Origin: Isoperla grammatica
Taxonomy: Eukaryota; Arthropoda; Insecta; Plecoptera; Perlodidae
Direction of reading: 5' to 3'
Assembly: GCA_945910005.1 (NCBI GenBank)
Contig: OX246739.1
Location: 40,753,625-40,817,624, forward strand
DNA length: 64,000 bases
The notes under the pieces are model-generated. The model was not told where the DNA came from, made no database searches, and worked only from the letters and a program-made list of their open reading frames with translations. Position 1 is the stretch's first letter. Each line of letters begins with the position of its first letter. Below are positions 33,446 through 45,255 of the stretch, in pieces. A program made the translations under genes and the position numbers.

Positions 33446-33624
33446 CAGTAGTGCCCCTTTAATTCAAATTTCAAGTGACCCTAAAACTCCAATATGAATT
33501 GCAAATTTTTGAATTAAAATAACTTTTAACACTAAGCACCATACATACCCACTACCCAGTCTTCTGCTTGGACTCCATCAATAGTTTGAATTATACATGA
33601 ATTTGAATTAACGAGGGACTACTG
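33446..33624. mobile_element. Tc1/mariner-type MITE, 179 bp, TA target
   Basis: Left CAGTAGTGCCCCTTTAATTC and right GAATTAACGAGGGACTACTG are inverted, with TA on both sides. These CAGTAGTCCCTC-like ends are typical of mariner-type MITEs. Confidence 0.85.
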
Positions 33625-33981
33625 TATGTTTAAGTTGAGCATAAGTCTGATAAGGTATTACTACACGTACAAACCCAAAGAATGTAGGCCTACACTTACC
33701 AACATACATATAGGGTAGTAAATCTTCTTTATCAATATCTCTTTGGGTTAGTTTGTGAGTTCCGTGCTGTGTGACTGTTTTGTTATCATAGTGCCTACCT
33801 GTACTGAAACTTTTACATAGTGGTGCTGGGTGAAGAGGCCATTAAAATAAACCTGGCATATATTATTGGCTTCACTGAATTCACTCAAACTGTAGCACAG
33901 GCTTATTTGAAGTCTAGAACTTTCAAATACAGTAGTGTGTTCTTTGTTGTTTGAAATACATAAGCAAGACAATGGTGCTAG

Positions 33982-34397
33982 CATACCTGCCAACTTTCCC
34001 GATTTAGTTGGGAAATGCCCGATTTTTAACCTTATTTCCCGATTTGGCACAGAATTTGTATGATTTTCACGAATTTTCGAGTATTTTACTGTAAATAGAT
34101 CAATTTTCGTATTTTCGGACCTAAAAGTTGGAATTTTTTCGAAGCTTGACCGTCAATATCTTGATGCCCAGTGTGCAGTGAGTTCAAACTCTGCCCACTC
34201 ACGTAATTTTTCTCCAAAACCAGTCCTGGTACATGCACTGTTATTGCTATTTTTCACTGTTTATAACTATTTTTTGTCTTTCTTCTTTTTGTCTTTGATG
34301 AATTGCGTTTTCGCAATAGGCCCGCCAATACCATAAAGGCTATGTTTCTTTTATTATAAATCTCCCTATTTTCAGTTTTGATAAGTTGGCAGGTATG
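33982..34397. mobile_element. DNA-transposon MITE with CATACCTGCCAACTT termini, 416 bp
   Basis: Left CATACCTGCCAACTTTCCCG and right AAGTTGGCAGGTATG are inverted. TGCTAG flanks both sides (33976-33981 and 34398-34403; 7 bp if one G is assigned to the flank). The superfamily is not assigned. Confidence 0.82.
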
Positions 34398-34984
34398 TGC
34401 TAGGTTTCCACAACCTAGAGGTCACAAACTACTCCTAAGATGTGTTAATGAAATGTAAAGAAGATATCTTTAATACTACCCTTGATAGGTATATGTCGGC
34501 AAGTGTACCTTGAATAATTGCAATAATTATTATTTACGTTTTGTGTTCATTTTTTTCCTTTTTCAGCTGATGGGCTGAAAATAGGTGCTGTTTGTATAAA
34601 AGGAATTAACCTCCATTTTTAATATTGATGGCATACTACATTGTATGTAAAATATAAAGATCTTCATATGCACATACCACAAAAATTAAATAATAATTTT
34701 TTTGAAGTAAATTGTTTTCTCTTACAAAGTTCCATTTCCCACTGAAAATGAAATCATATGTGACGTCTTGTGTAAACAACGCTAGTTATGAACAAATATA
34801 CTACACATCAGTTTGAAAATCTATCCAATAAAAAATAAATTACCCTAGAAGTTTTTTTTATGGATTTCTATTAAAATTGTAGGGAATATTTTGTACTGTA
34901 CGTGTTGACACTGAATGAGTCAACGTACTTATTGCTGCTATTTGGAGCTAATTTTTCCTTTATAAATATACTCTTGAAAGTGAA

Positions 34985-35232
34985 ATAATATTAATAAAGA
35001 AACTTAATAAAAATTTGTTAATTTGAGTGTGATTGCCAATTGTCACCTGACTATGACCTTTGCTATGACTATGATGCACCCTGTTTTCCCTGCCATAATA
35101 ATGTGCTAAATTTTTGGCTTACTTTTATATGTATGAATATTAGGGATGTCATAGGGTACCCGGGTTACCCGGATCCAGAAATTACCCGAATCCATTTTTA
35201 GGATCCGGTTCCTTATCGGGTAGCATTATTTG

Positions 35233-35268
<36 letters not shown>

Positions 35269-35715
35269 GCGACGATATTTCTGCGGCTACTTTCCTTGAA
35301 GCTACAGTGAATTCCTGCTTGTGGGCGTGGCCAGCTGGTCGCAGGCTAGTACGCGCTGTCATTACTGCCGGGCGAGTTCTGTGAGGCCATACACACTCCC
35401 CTCCCCCCGCCCCCCTCGCCCTTCCCGCGCGCAGCGGCCGCACAGAGCCCAACCCACACAGCGGCCGGCAGCTGACACGGACAGAGAACGACCTTCAACC
35501 GCGTGGTTTCGGGGGGGGGGGGGGGGGGGGGGGGTGTAACCAAGATAAGATGACATAATTTAGGCTTTCAGGATCCGGGTAACCCGGTTCTTGGAAGGTC
35601 TGGAACCGGATCCGAATTTTCCTACCCTATGACATCCCTAATGAATATTGAAAATAGTTCCTAGAATTGAAATATTTTTGTATTCAGGACAATAAAGTCT
35701 CCAATTTAGTAGAAA
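34985..35715. repeat. Dispersed repeat family R1, diverged copy interrupted by a hAT element
   Basis: 34985-35140 and 35649-35715 carry TGACTATGACCTTTG, CCCTGTTTTCCCTGCCATAA and GAAATATTTTTGTATTCAGG, as in the copies at 20227 and 44208. The hAT element at 35141-35640 splits it. Confidence 0.65.
35141..35640. mobile_element. hAT-type element, 500 bp, with long A and G homopolymers
   Basis: Ends TAGGGATGTCATAGGGTA and TACCCTATGACATCCCTA are exact inverted repeats. ATGAATAT flanks both sides (35133-35140 and 35641-35648). The interior has A30 (35236-35265), a GC-rich CpG-dense block, and G24 (35511-35534). Confidence 0.94.
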
Positions 35716-37425
35716 ATAAAATATAAATCTAAAATTAAGAGTACCGGTATTTCACATTATATGCTCTACTTATTGGTTATATTCACGTGTCACAGACATT
35801 GTTGGCGGCCATTATCCCGTACAATGAGGCATTGCTGTAAACAAACAAATGACTGTTGTATGAGTTCTATATAATTATATATATTATATCCTTTGGCTAG
35901 ATTACATAATGTATGTTCTCGAGTTATAACTCAATATTTTCCAATGTGGCCATGGCCATCAAAACAATTTCATATCACAGAAATCATTTAGCGAGACCAG
36001 TACCATAACTATATCTTCAAGCTTTTTGTCCTACCTTAACCTATACGTACTACCTACTTATAAGAATAGTTGAGTGACTTGAGTATTTTTTGTCCGAAAA
36101 ATTTACTCATTCAAAGCTAATAGGTAAGTATTATTAACCACACACAATGCAATTCTGTATTTAGTGCTCATCTGCCAATTGTGCAGGAAATACACAGAAA
36201 TTATAATATTAAGATATTCTAGTATTGACTTACATGAGCTGTATACAAAATGAGTTTTCATCAATCTCCAAGCGATTGACAGTTGTGCTTTGGCTAGCAG
36301 ACCTGCATAGTAACATAACATAAGTATAGTATGCATTACTGTAATAAAAACACTTTTTTAAGTAATGTGCCAGTAATCTCATTACAAAATTCTCAATGTA
36401 ACCAAAACAATTTTACTACTTTTTGCATTGTAATTCGCAGCTAGTAATGCATTTCTAGCATGTAGGGGCACTAAACATATATATATAAATGCGGCCGTCG
36501 GAGATTGGGCAATTTGCTTGCGATCATTGTCAACATTTCCATCAGCTAAAATAGTTACTTAGTGCAGGTCTATAGTGGGAGATATTTGTAGCTCTGCAAA
36601 AGGGTCAGCATGACTGATAAGAACTTAGAGGATATTGGTATCTGATTACAATATTAAAACACTAGATTAGGGCAATGAAAATATGTAAATTTGACATAAG
36701 CCAGAAATTATCATGAACTTGAAAGAAAGATAGTATTGATGTCTGTATTAGCATAGCCTACACTTATTAATTTCTGAAACGTCAATGAGACTGCACTTAA
36801 AATATACCTCACTCCTAATGTAGTTTCCATTTTCAAACTACTACTTTTACTTCCATAAACTTCAATATTCTTGTGATCAATAATTTCAAAAGGATAGAAA
36901 TTTAAATTTTTCGGAGTACTTTTAGGAAATTACTTCATTACTTTAAAAAAAAAAAAAAAATAACGTAATTTAGTTATATAAATTCAATGACAGTACTTTG
37001 AAAAAGTAACTTACCCAGGTATATTGCCAGTGAAGTGATGCTCGCATTTTGATATGTTGGCAGCTTCTCAGGATATCATCTCAAACTCAAAGTGACACTA
37101 TATGCAATAGCCAAAATTTGTCAAGAGCTCTATGATCAATTGATAATGTCATTATATTTAGAGAAACACAGTTTTTTTTATGTTAACCATTTTGCTAATA
37201 AAAAGTACATCACCTCATCTGTTTGGTGTTTTCTCACACATATAATATCAGAAATTCAATACAATAAATAGAACAATAGTATCTCAATTACAATTTATAT
37301 AAACTAAATACAACTTAAACTAATTTTGGTATTTTATATATATCATAGCTTTATAACAACTCGTATATTTCTAGCTAGTTGGAAGAACCATTTACGTCTA
37401 TTCAATTATCTATACTTAGCATTAA

Positions 37426-39795
37426 ATGATTATATCGCGATTATACCGCGTATATATAAATGATTATATATACGCGGAAGTCGTAACGGGTCATAGAAAA
37501 CATCAGGAGAGGAAAATAGGAAAGGTGAAGAACAGGAAAGTACTTACGAAGACAGAAAATGTTTATAGGTTTGGAACCATTAATCCAAAACGTATAATGA
37601 ACATAGGCACCTTGAACATCGTCTCCCTAAATGGAAAGATAGAAAAGCTTATTGATACGATGATAGAATGGAAAATGGAACTGCTTGGACTCAGTGAGAC
37701 TAAATGGATTGGGACTGGGGAAAAGGAACTACGAGGTGGTTACAAGATGATGTGGTCAGGGGGCAGTGAAGGAAGAAATGGGGTGGGTTTAATAGCTAGC
37801 CCAAGATATAAAGACAAAATAGTGGATATACGATACGTAAGTGACAGACTACTAAAAGTAGAAATTATAATAGATCGGGAAAAAATTGATGTTATCCAAA
37901 TATATGCACCCCAAACTGGAAGACCTACAGAGGATAAAGATAAGTTCAGAGATGACCTAGAAGCACTGATTGAACATAATTGTGTGATTGTTATGGGTGA
38001 CTTCAATGCCATGGTTGGGGTAGAGAGATATGGGTTTGAAGAGGTATTAGGTCCACATGGTTGGGGAAAGAGGAATGTAGACGGAAGAAAGATGTTGGAA
38101 CTCTGTACACGAAACTCGTTAAAAATTGGTAATAGCTGGTTTGAAAAGAAGAAGAAGAAGCATAAGATAACAAGATATGGATTTGGAGAAGAAGGAACAA
38201 GATGTGAATCTATTATAGATTACATATGCATAGGAAAAGAGATGGAAAAGAGGCTAGAAGATGTGAGGATCATACCCTCAGTAGCATTGGATGGTGACCA
38301 TAGACTGCTGGTAGCCAAACTATATGAAGGTAAAGATTGTACAAAAAAGAGAGGAACAAAAAAGAAACGGATAAAGACGTGGAAGTTACAGATAAAAGAG
38401 GAAAGAGAAATCTTTAGGCAAAGGATACAAGATAGGGTGCCACACGGAGAAATCAAAGGGATAGAAGAAGAATGGCAAGCATTTAAAAGTGCTTTCGTAG
38501 CCAGTGCTGAGATAGTATGTGGAAGAGCAACAGGGAAAAGAAAGGAGAAGGAAACACCATGGTGGAATGAAAAAGTAAAAGAAGCAGTTGGGAATAAGAA
38601 GCGGGCATGGAGAGAGAAGAACAGGAACTATACAGAGGAAAATGTAACAAAGTACATAAGGGCAAAGAACAGTGTAAAACAAATAGTGATGAGAGAAAAA
38701 GAGAAGAGCATGGAGGAGTTTGGAGATAGACTTCAGAAAGACTTCCAAGGAAATAAGAAAGTGTTGTATAACATGGTGAAAGAGAAAAAGGGAAGAACTG
38801 AGGAGGCACATTTTCTACGGAAAGAAGATGGAACGGTCACAAACGAGCCACACGAGAAGATAAGACTATGGAAAAACTACTTTGAGAACTTGCTTAATGT
38901 TGAAGATGCAAGGAAGGGAGGGGCAGCACATACAAGTGAGAAAGAAGGCAGTGAGGAGCTAGCTACAGCGGAAGAAGATGAAGGAGAAGAGGGGAAGAAA
39001 AAAGAAGAGGAACTCTCGGAAGCAGAAGTCAAACTGGCGCTAAAAGAGATGATGAATGGGAAAGCACCCGGAGTTGATGAAGTAGTTGTGGACATGATCA
39101 AAGCAGCAGGAAAAGAGGGGGAATACTGGATTTTTAGAGTGTTAACAGCAGCATGGAGAGATAAGAGGATTCCAGAGGACTGGGAAAAGGGTGTTATCAT
39201 ACCAATATTTAAGAAAGGGGACAAAAAGCTCTGTGGAAATTATAGAGGTGTAACTCTACTCTGCCATTGTGCTAAACTATATGAAAAAGTGCTAGAGAAA
39301 AGAATGAAAGAACATGTGGAGAAAAGCTTAAGGGAGGAATTACACGGGTTTAGAAGGGGCCGGTCAACGGTGGACCTGATTTTCTCAATACGTCAAATGA
39401 TGGAAAGAGAAAGGGAAAATGGTGAGGAGATATGGATGGTCTTCCTAGACCTCACAAAGGCCTATGATAGAATGCCCAGAGAGAGAGTGTGGGAAAGCCT
39501 AAGGAAAAAGAAGGTTGACAGAAAACTGGTGGAAAGAGTGCAGAGCATGTATATGAAGAGTGTGAGTTGCGTGGAAACCAGGGAGGGCAGAACGGATTGG
39601 TTTGAAGTCAAAACAGGTTTAAGACAAGGAAGTGTGCTGTCACCGATGCTCTTTAATATAGTACTTGACGAGATATTGAGGAAAGTGGAGACAGACGGAC
39701 CGGAGGCATCTAGAACCTTAATTTATGCTGATGATGTTCTTATATGGGGAAAGTCACGGGAAGAAGTACAACAAAGAGTAGATAAAGTGGAATGA
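37426..39795 (+). pseudogene. LINE endonuclease/reverse transcriptase, 5' part of broken ORF
   Basis: The frame ends with TGA at 39793-39795, just after the YADDV catalytic motif (D-D of RT motif C), so endonuclease and RT catalytic motifs are intact but the thumb and C-terminus are cut off. The true start is uncertain. The conserved domain begins about 60 codons in, near MNIGTLNI. The first ~20 codons read through an AT-rich direct repeat and are probably outside the element. Confidence 0.88.
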
Positions 39796-40588
39796 AGGGA
39801 CTCAAGAGTTTGGATTAGAGATAAGTATGGCTAAGAGCGAAGTGATGGTTATGGGGAATAAGAAGAGGAAAGCGGATAGACCAAAGATTGTACTGCGAGG
39901 CGAAGAACTAGTAGAGACTCAAAATTTCAAGTATCTTGGAAGCATCATCTCATCTGATGGTAAAATTGACAAGGAGATTGGAAGACGAACGGGGACCGCT
40001 GAAAATTTTTTCCAGTTAGTGAGGAAACTGATTTGGAAAAAAGATATACCAAGGCAATGCAAATTGTTAATATACAAAGCATATTTTGTACCAGTACTCA
40101 CGTATGGAGCGGTGACTTGGCCAGTTGGGGGAAAAGAAGAAAAAGCAATACAAGCAGCAGAAATGAAGTTCCTAAGGAGTGTGGCAGGAGTGACCAAGAT
40201 TGAGAAGATAAGGAGCTCAAAGATAAGGAAGGAACTTGGAGTGGAGAGTCTAAACTTTAAGCTGGGAAAAGAAAGATTGCGGTGGTTTGGCCACATGAAA
40301 AGAATGCAGGAAGACAGGATCCCGAAAATCGAGTTTGAGAAGGAAGCAGGGAAAAAGAAAAGAAAGAGGGGAAGACCAAGACTGAGGTGGGAAGAAGTGA
40401 TAGCAATGGACGTGGAAAGAAGAAATGCTACTTGGGAAGAGGTCAATCAGGAACGATGGTGGGAAGATAGAAAAGTATGGACAGAATTTGTAGAAAGAGC
40501 AGAGGAAGAAGAAAGTGAAGAGGAGGAGCCGGAGGAAGTTAACATGAGGGAAGCGTCAGGCATGGCCAGCCGGCTTCGATGTACCTAG
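39796..40588 (+). pseudogene. LINE ORF 3' part, shifted frame
   Basis: The second frame resumes directly around the TGA and continues LINE homology to TAG at 40586-40588. It ends in an acidic Glu-rich tail. The first in-frame ATG (39827) is internal to the RT domain, so it is not an independent gene. The shift is one small indel near 39790. Confidence 0.85.
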
Positions 40589-42038
40589 GGGCCAGAATAT
40601 GATGGGATGAAGTTCCTATCCCCTACCCGACTTCAATGTTGGACACAGGGAGCAGATATAAAAAAAAAAAAAAATCTTAAATATTAAAAATTGACGATGC
40701 CCAGGGCCATATTACCCAATAGGCAGACTAGATGACAAGATTGACTGATTAAAAAAAAATACCATAAAACAGAAACTGACACTGCACTCATTTATTGTTT
40801 GTGTTTACCCTACCCAGTGACTCCAAAACATTGCTTAAGGCATCCTGACAAAGTTGCTTTGTGAGCATTGATTGGGGGCACACATCAAACAAGTCATATC
40901 AGTGTCACAGGATTTCTAATCCCTTTTTTACACCATGCTATAAGGTTGTTTGCTGCTGAGCATGCTTTTGTGAGTGGTTGTTTTCCTATAGAAATGTGCA
41001 TTTACAATACAAAGGATGAAACTTCGTCGATGGGGAGGGGGATGAGCTGTTGGATAAGTCTGACCCGACACATTTCTAAAAATATCTGTCATCTTGGTCA
41101 TTTCAGATGCCTAGGTAGATCCCTTTTCTCAGTCACTTTTCGAGTGCGAGACGTGTATGAACAACCAACGAAATTTACGTTATCTTGTGTTGTGTGTCGT
41201 GTAAGTGCGGTGTGTAGCGTAGGCCTACTCAGTTTTGTGAGTAATTTATTTTACCGGATTTTTATTTTACTCGTGCGTTAATAATTTTTAAAAATGTCTA
41301 GTGTAAAAAAAACTAAGTGGGTCACAGGGACATAAACGTGCACTAGAAAATAATTAAGTGTGTAAAGCATCTCTTCGAACGACTTCTCAAAATCACTTAT
41401 TTTCTTAATTCCAAAGTTTGTGAACAAACAATAACAAATTGGCTATGATTCAAGACGTGTCCGAAAAGTTCCGACTTGGAGTCAAATGTGGCCGTGAGTT
41501 GTATAAAATTAAAATCACTTTACTAGACGGAAACTATAGCATTACATTTGCATACCTATTAATATTATATTGAATTGCATATTATTTGTATGTATATAGG
41601 TTCTGGTACTAATGTTTAGTACCCTAAACATTATTTGCAAAAATAGCATATAATCACATCAATATTTTGGATTCCAAGGTGGCCGGGGGGGCACCTAAAA
41701 AGTTGTGCCTATGTTGTCATCGATAGTTAACGGTCCTGACGATGCCTATTATTTGTATTATATTGTAGGCATACTTTTTTATTATATCTACAGGTGAATA
41801 AAACTGTTCTTTACTTGTTTTGCTTTACATCATGAGGAAGGAGGGGGAGGAATTACGGTTTTACCAAAGTGGTTTTAGCATCTCACTTTTCCATTTCCAC
41901 TCTTTATGCACAGAAATGTCGTCAGTTGTTGTTGTGGACGGTGACGAAGAGGAAGAAAAATACAACGAGAAACGAGCAATCTGTCGGTGAGTATATAGCA
42001 GACTTGAATGAGTTTAGTTTTAATGGGTACCTACTACC

Positions 42039-42103
42039 CAAGGTCCACTAGATCGCTTGTAGCGCGCGCGCAACTCCGCTAGGAGTAAATCCAGTAGACC
42101 TTG
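42039..42103. mobile_element. Tiny MITE copy 3 (65 bp) with 9-bp target duplication
   Basis: CAAGGTCCACTAGAT and ATCCAGTAGACCTTG are imperfect inverted 15-mers. CCTACTACC flanks both sides (42030-42038 and 42104-42112). The middle keeps a CGCGCGCGC run and the ACTCCGCTAGGAGT hairpin. Confidence 0.9.
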
Positions 42104-43286
42104 CCTACTACCTAGCTAGGTTGATTATTTTAGATTACAGTTGCGTTGTTAGGGCTATGCAATATTATGGCTTGTCTCCATGTGTCAGAGTGGAGGGAAG
42201 AGTCAAGAGCTTTTATTTTTTTCTAGCAGCTAAACACCAACCACATAATTAAAATTTTATAAAACAAAAATAAATGATTTAGTTTTTATCAATAGATTGT
42301 CAATTTTGTTATTCCCGCTCTTTTTATTTACAAACTTTTTTGAAGATCTTTGGAATTTTGAAGTTTGCCTGTTGGTACGTCTGGTATATAATTTGGTGCT
42401 AGCACAGTATAAAGAGGATATTATGCTAGTTTGATGCGGTATGGAATGGAACTTAAAGTGACCACTGACTGGAGCTCACTTCGCAGGTCTGCGTAGTCCC
42501 TAGTCCACTGCTGCTGGACTACTGTTATTAGACCTATTTTATTGTTTTTCTAGCAGTTTCGCGTAAGTTTCGCTCGTGTTGCCTGTTGTCAGGCTAGTTT
42601 ATGTAGGCTCTCGCGTAGAAAGTACTTATTTTAGGCCTACTTTAGTGTAGAATACCAAGTGCAACTATTAAAATTGAACGTGTTGTGGTTTGACATCCGC
42701 ATACCTACCTAGGCCTAGGCTCCTAGGCCCTAGTTCAAAATACATCATTGACGTCCTAGGTAGGCTAGTTAAGCCTAGGGCCTCGGCCATAGGCTAGTCT
42801 ACGAATTACATCAAGTCGTCTCTAGTGTAGGTAAGTACAAGTAGGCGTAGGCCTACACATTTACTGATTTGCTTACAAATAAAAATTGTAAACACAAGTG
42901 CTCAGTCTAGGCCTAGGGCCTAGGCTAGGCATTGGGTTTGAAGTCTAGGCCTTTGGCTGCGACCACAACATGCGCCATATTAGTAGCCTATGCCTAGACC
43001 TAAGGGCTAAACCTATGTTTATTGTCCTGTCCAGACTTTGTAAGGAATCTATCCTTTACTTGCAAGGAAATTGCATTGTTGGGGCAGAGTCTACTAGACC
43101 CTAGTCAATAGTTTGTTGTGATATAATGTTATAGCCTAGGCGTAGGTAGATCTACCCGACACGACGCAGGGCATAAAGTATTTGATTGTTGACAAATCGC
43201 CCTGTGCGTCTAGCTAGCTTAGCCCAGGTCTGGCTTAAGTTCTTGAAGTAGGTGTAGGCCTACTCAGCAAGATGATACTTCCCCTG

Positions 43287-43731
43287 ATGCCCAGTGCACA
43301 TAAAGTCGTATGGTTTAGTCCTAGTCGTGTGATTTAAGATTTTAATGCCATGGTCTGGAGATTTACCAAGGCATTTCGCGCAAAGATGCATCATTTTTTG
43401 TTTACGCTCTTTGAACTTTGGTTGTGACGTGATGAGACGACAACCATTTTCTATTTAACATAGGCCTACCTTAATAGAAAACGGAAGTCCATGACATAGC
43501 CTCTCAACTCTCGGTAAGTAGGCTTATAGCAGTACAGTACCTATTGCAACAGACTAGAGTGGAGTAGGCATCATCTTATTGGTCTGTCGTACGTTACATC
43601 TCAACGGCTGATTCGCTAGTCACAAGCCTGTGCGGTTTGGTCATGTAATAAAAAGATGAAAATGTTCAACTTCCCTTCCAACTATGACTAGGCCTACGAC
43701 TAAACCATACGACTTTATGTAAACTGGGCAT
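43287..43731. mobile_element. MITE with ~45-bp TIRs, ~444 bp
   Basis: Left TGCCCAGTGCACATAAAGTC and onward GTATGGTTTAGTC is mirrored at 43681-43731. TGA occurs on both outer sides, a possible 3-bp duplication, though terminal A/T assignment is ambiguous. Confidence 0.75.
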
Positions 43732-44207
43732 GATTGCCAATGTTACATGCTAGGCTACTGTGCAGAACTCTTAACTTCTTTCTAAGGGTCCGTGCTGTAC
43801 ACAATAGCTTGGGGATAAACTGACAGTGGCTGTGATATAAACCAACCCGGAACAAGAAGCTCATTTTCTGGCAAAATTATACATTTCACCTTAATTAATA
43901 ACTTTTTGCCAATTGTGATTTTCAAAAGAAATCTTTAATGAATTTATATTCCTGAACGCCTACTTCCAATGCCATTTGTATCAATTCATCACCATTCAGT
44001 AACAATAGTTTGTGGACAGAAGGAACAGTTTAGGTGCTGAAGACTGTAAAAGCTCAGTTTAGGATTGACCTCAACTTGAATCGTCAACTGTTATTGATTT
44101 ACATTAGCGTTTTGATACACAATTTGATGCCATTTTGATGCCAATTTGGTGCACCACTGCCCAAAGCCAAATTACAAATTCATCGGCCAAGCACCGGTAG
44201 GCCTATG

Positions 44208-44590
44208 TGCATGAATTTTCTACAGCTCTGAGAGTGTGTGGAATATAGCCCTTTATCTAAAGACACCAGGAACGTAATTTAAAAGTTTAAACATTAATCC
44301 TAACTAATTATGTTTTTTATAAAGTTTCCAAGTTTCCGTTTTTCTGTTTTCCATTCAAACAGCATGTGATGTCACATTATATGCTTCTGTGTAAGATAAT
44401 CTGCAAAGAAGAATTATTTAATTTATTATGTAATTGGTTGACTGGTGAAACATGGCATGTGACGTATGCCCCGTGTGAAACTTTCAGCTCGTTTTTATAA
44501 ATGAAAATGTATTCTAAGTTATCGAAATGAAATATTTTTGTGTTCATGTCGTTTAGCCTAATCTAGTAAAATAATAAAACAATGACTTGC
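44208..44590. repeat. Dispersed repeat family R1, copy 2
   Basis: It begins GCATGAATTTTCTACAGCTC like the copy at 20227 and keeps GTGACGTATGCCCCGTGTGA, AACTTTCAGCTCG and CTAATCTAGTAAAATAAT, but lacks ~270 bp of the middle. Confidence 0.8.
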
Positions 44591-45119
44591 ACAATAGCCT
44601 ATTACAAATGATGTGTGTTCATTTTGCTTTTCCTTCCTCGAAATGTTTCAATAGGCTAAGTTAATTTAATTTTGTAATTGAATTATTAATATTTATCAAG
44701 TAGGCCTATTTAGTAATAAACATTGATTTATTTGTTTAAGTAATTAATTAGGCCCTACTATACCTAAATTAATATATCCTAAACAAAATAATGGACTTGG
44801 CCATATTTTTAGGTATCACTACATGAAATGTTGAGCCTCTTTTGAAATGGGCATTTTTGTGCCTGCCCTTTTTTGGTTTCTTGTTTGTTGATCTACGTTT
44901 TGGGCTTGGCCGTTTAAAAAAAAAACATAGATTCTATGTTCATTCTCTGGCATATCCGCATATTGATTATGTGTTGGATATGTATTTCTGTTAGGCCTGC
45001 TAGAGTTTAGCAGTACATGTGCATCCATCTATCTTCGCTCTCTTCTGCGGCTGGGCCTTATAGCCCGGTGGCAGAGGCAACCCTCCCCCCAAGATAAACT
45101 AAGTGGGCATATATATTAT

Positions 45120-45255
45120 TCATATCAATTCAACTTATAAAATAAAATAATAAAATGCCCTGAGGTAAAACGAATAAAATTTTTAAAGTAAAATAATGAA
45201 TAAAATTGACAATAAAATACAATAAAATAAAATATAATATAATAAAATATCCCCC
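45120..45255. repeat. AATAAAA-rich low-complexity tract
   Basis: Degenerate AATAAA/TAAAATA repeats are followed by a C run. The many AATAAA hexamers are compositional, not polyadenylation signals of a recognised gene. Confidence 0.8.

Larger units (their letters stand above)
32620..37425. other. Intergenic region between RBM12 and the LINE
   Basis: AT-rich. Besides the elements listed at 33446, 33982 and 35141 and an A16 run near 36944-36960, no gene or RNA is recognised. Confidence 0.5.
37426..40674 (+). mobile_element. RTE-like non-LTR retrotransposon (LINE), nearly full length, one frameshift
   Basis: The element holds a long frame, 37426-39795, continued after one frameshift by 39796-40588. 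Seen: an AP-endonuclease domain (GTLNI, SETKW, YAPQTG, MGDFNAMVG, DGDHRLL), then a reverse transcriptase (NGKAPGVDE, KKGDKKLCGNYRG, LHGFRRGRSTVDL, FLDLTKAYDRMPR, GLRQGSVLSP, YADDV). After the shift come FKYLGSIISSDG, GHMKRM and GRPRLRWEE, typical of the 3' end of RTE-type proteins of arthropods. A run of A at 40660-40674 marks the 3' end. The protein is Lys/Glu-rich and codon use is AG-rich, unlike the host exons. A 5' boundary and target duplication could not be fixed. Retained motifs suggest a fairly recent insertion, but the frameshift should disable this copy. Confidence 0.93.

Noticed and set aside
38386..40446. Several long minus-strand frames under the LINE
   Set aside because: They are shadows of the purine-rich LINE coding strand (Phe/Ser/Leu-rich) and have no motifs.
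40868..41281. 137-residue open frame on the plus strand
   Set aside because: No domain, no splice context, and Cys/Ser/Phe-rich composition typical of random AT-rich sequence.
45120..45255. Cluster of polyadenylation signals marking a 3' end
   Set aside because: The AATAAA hexamers belong to a degenerate low-complexity tract with no gene upstream.
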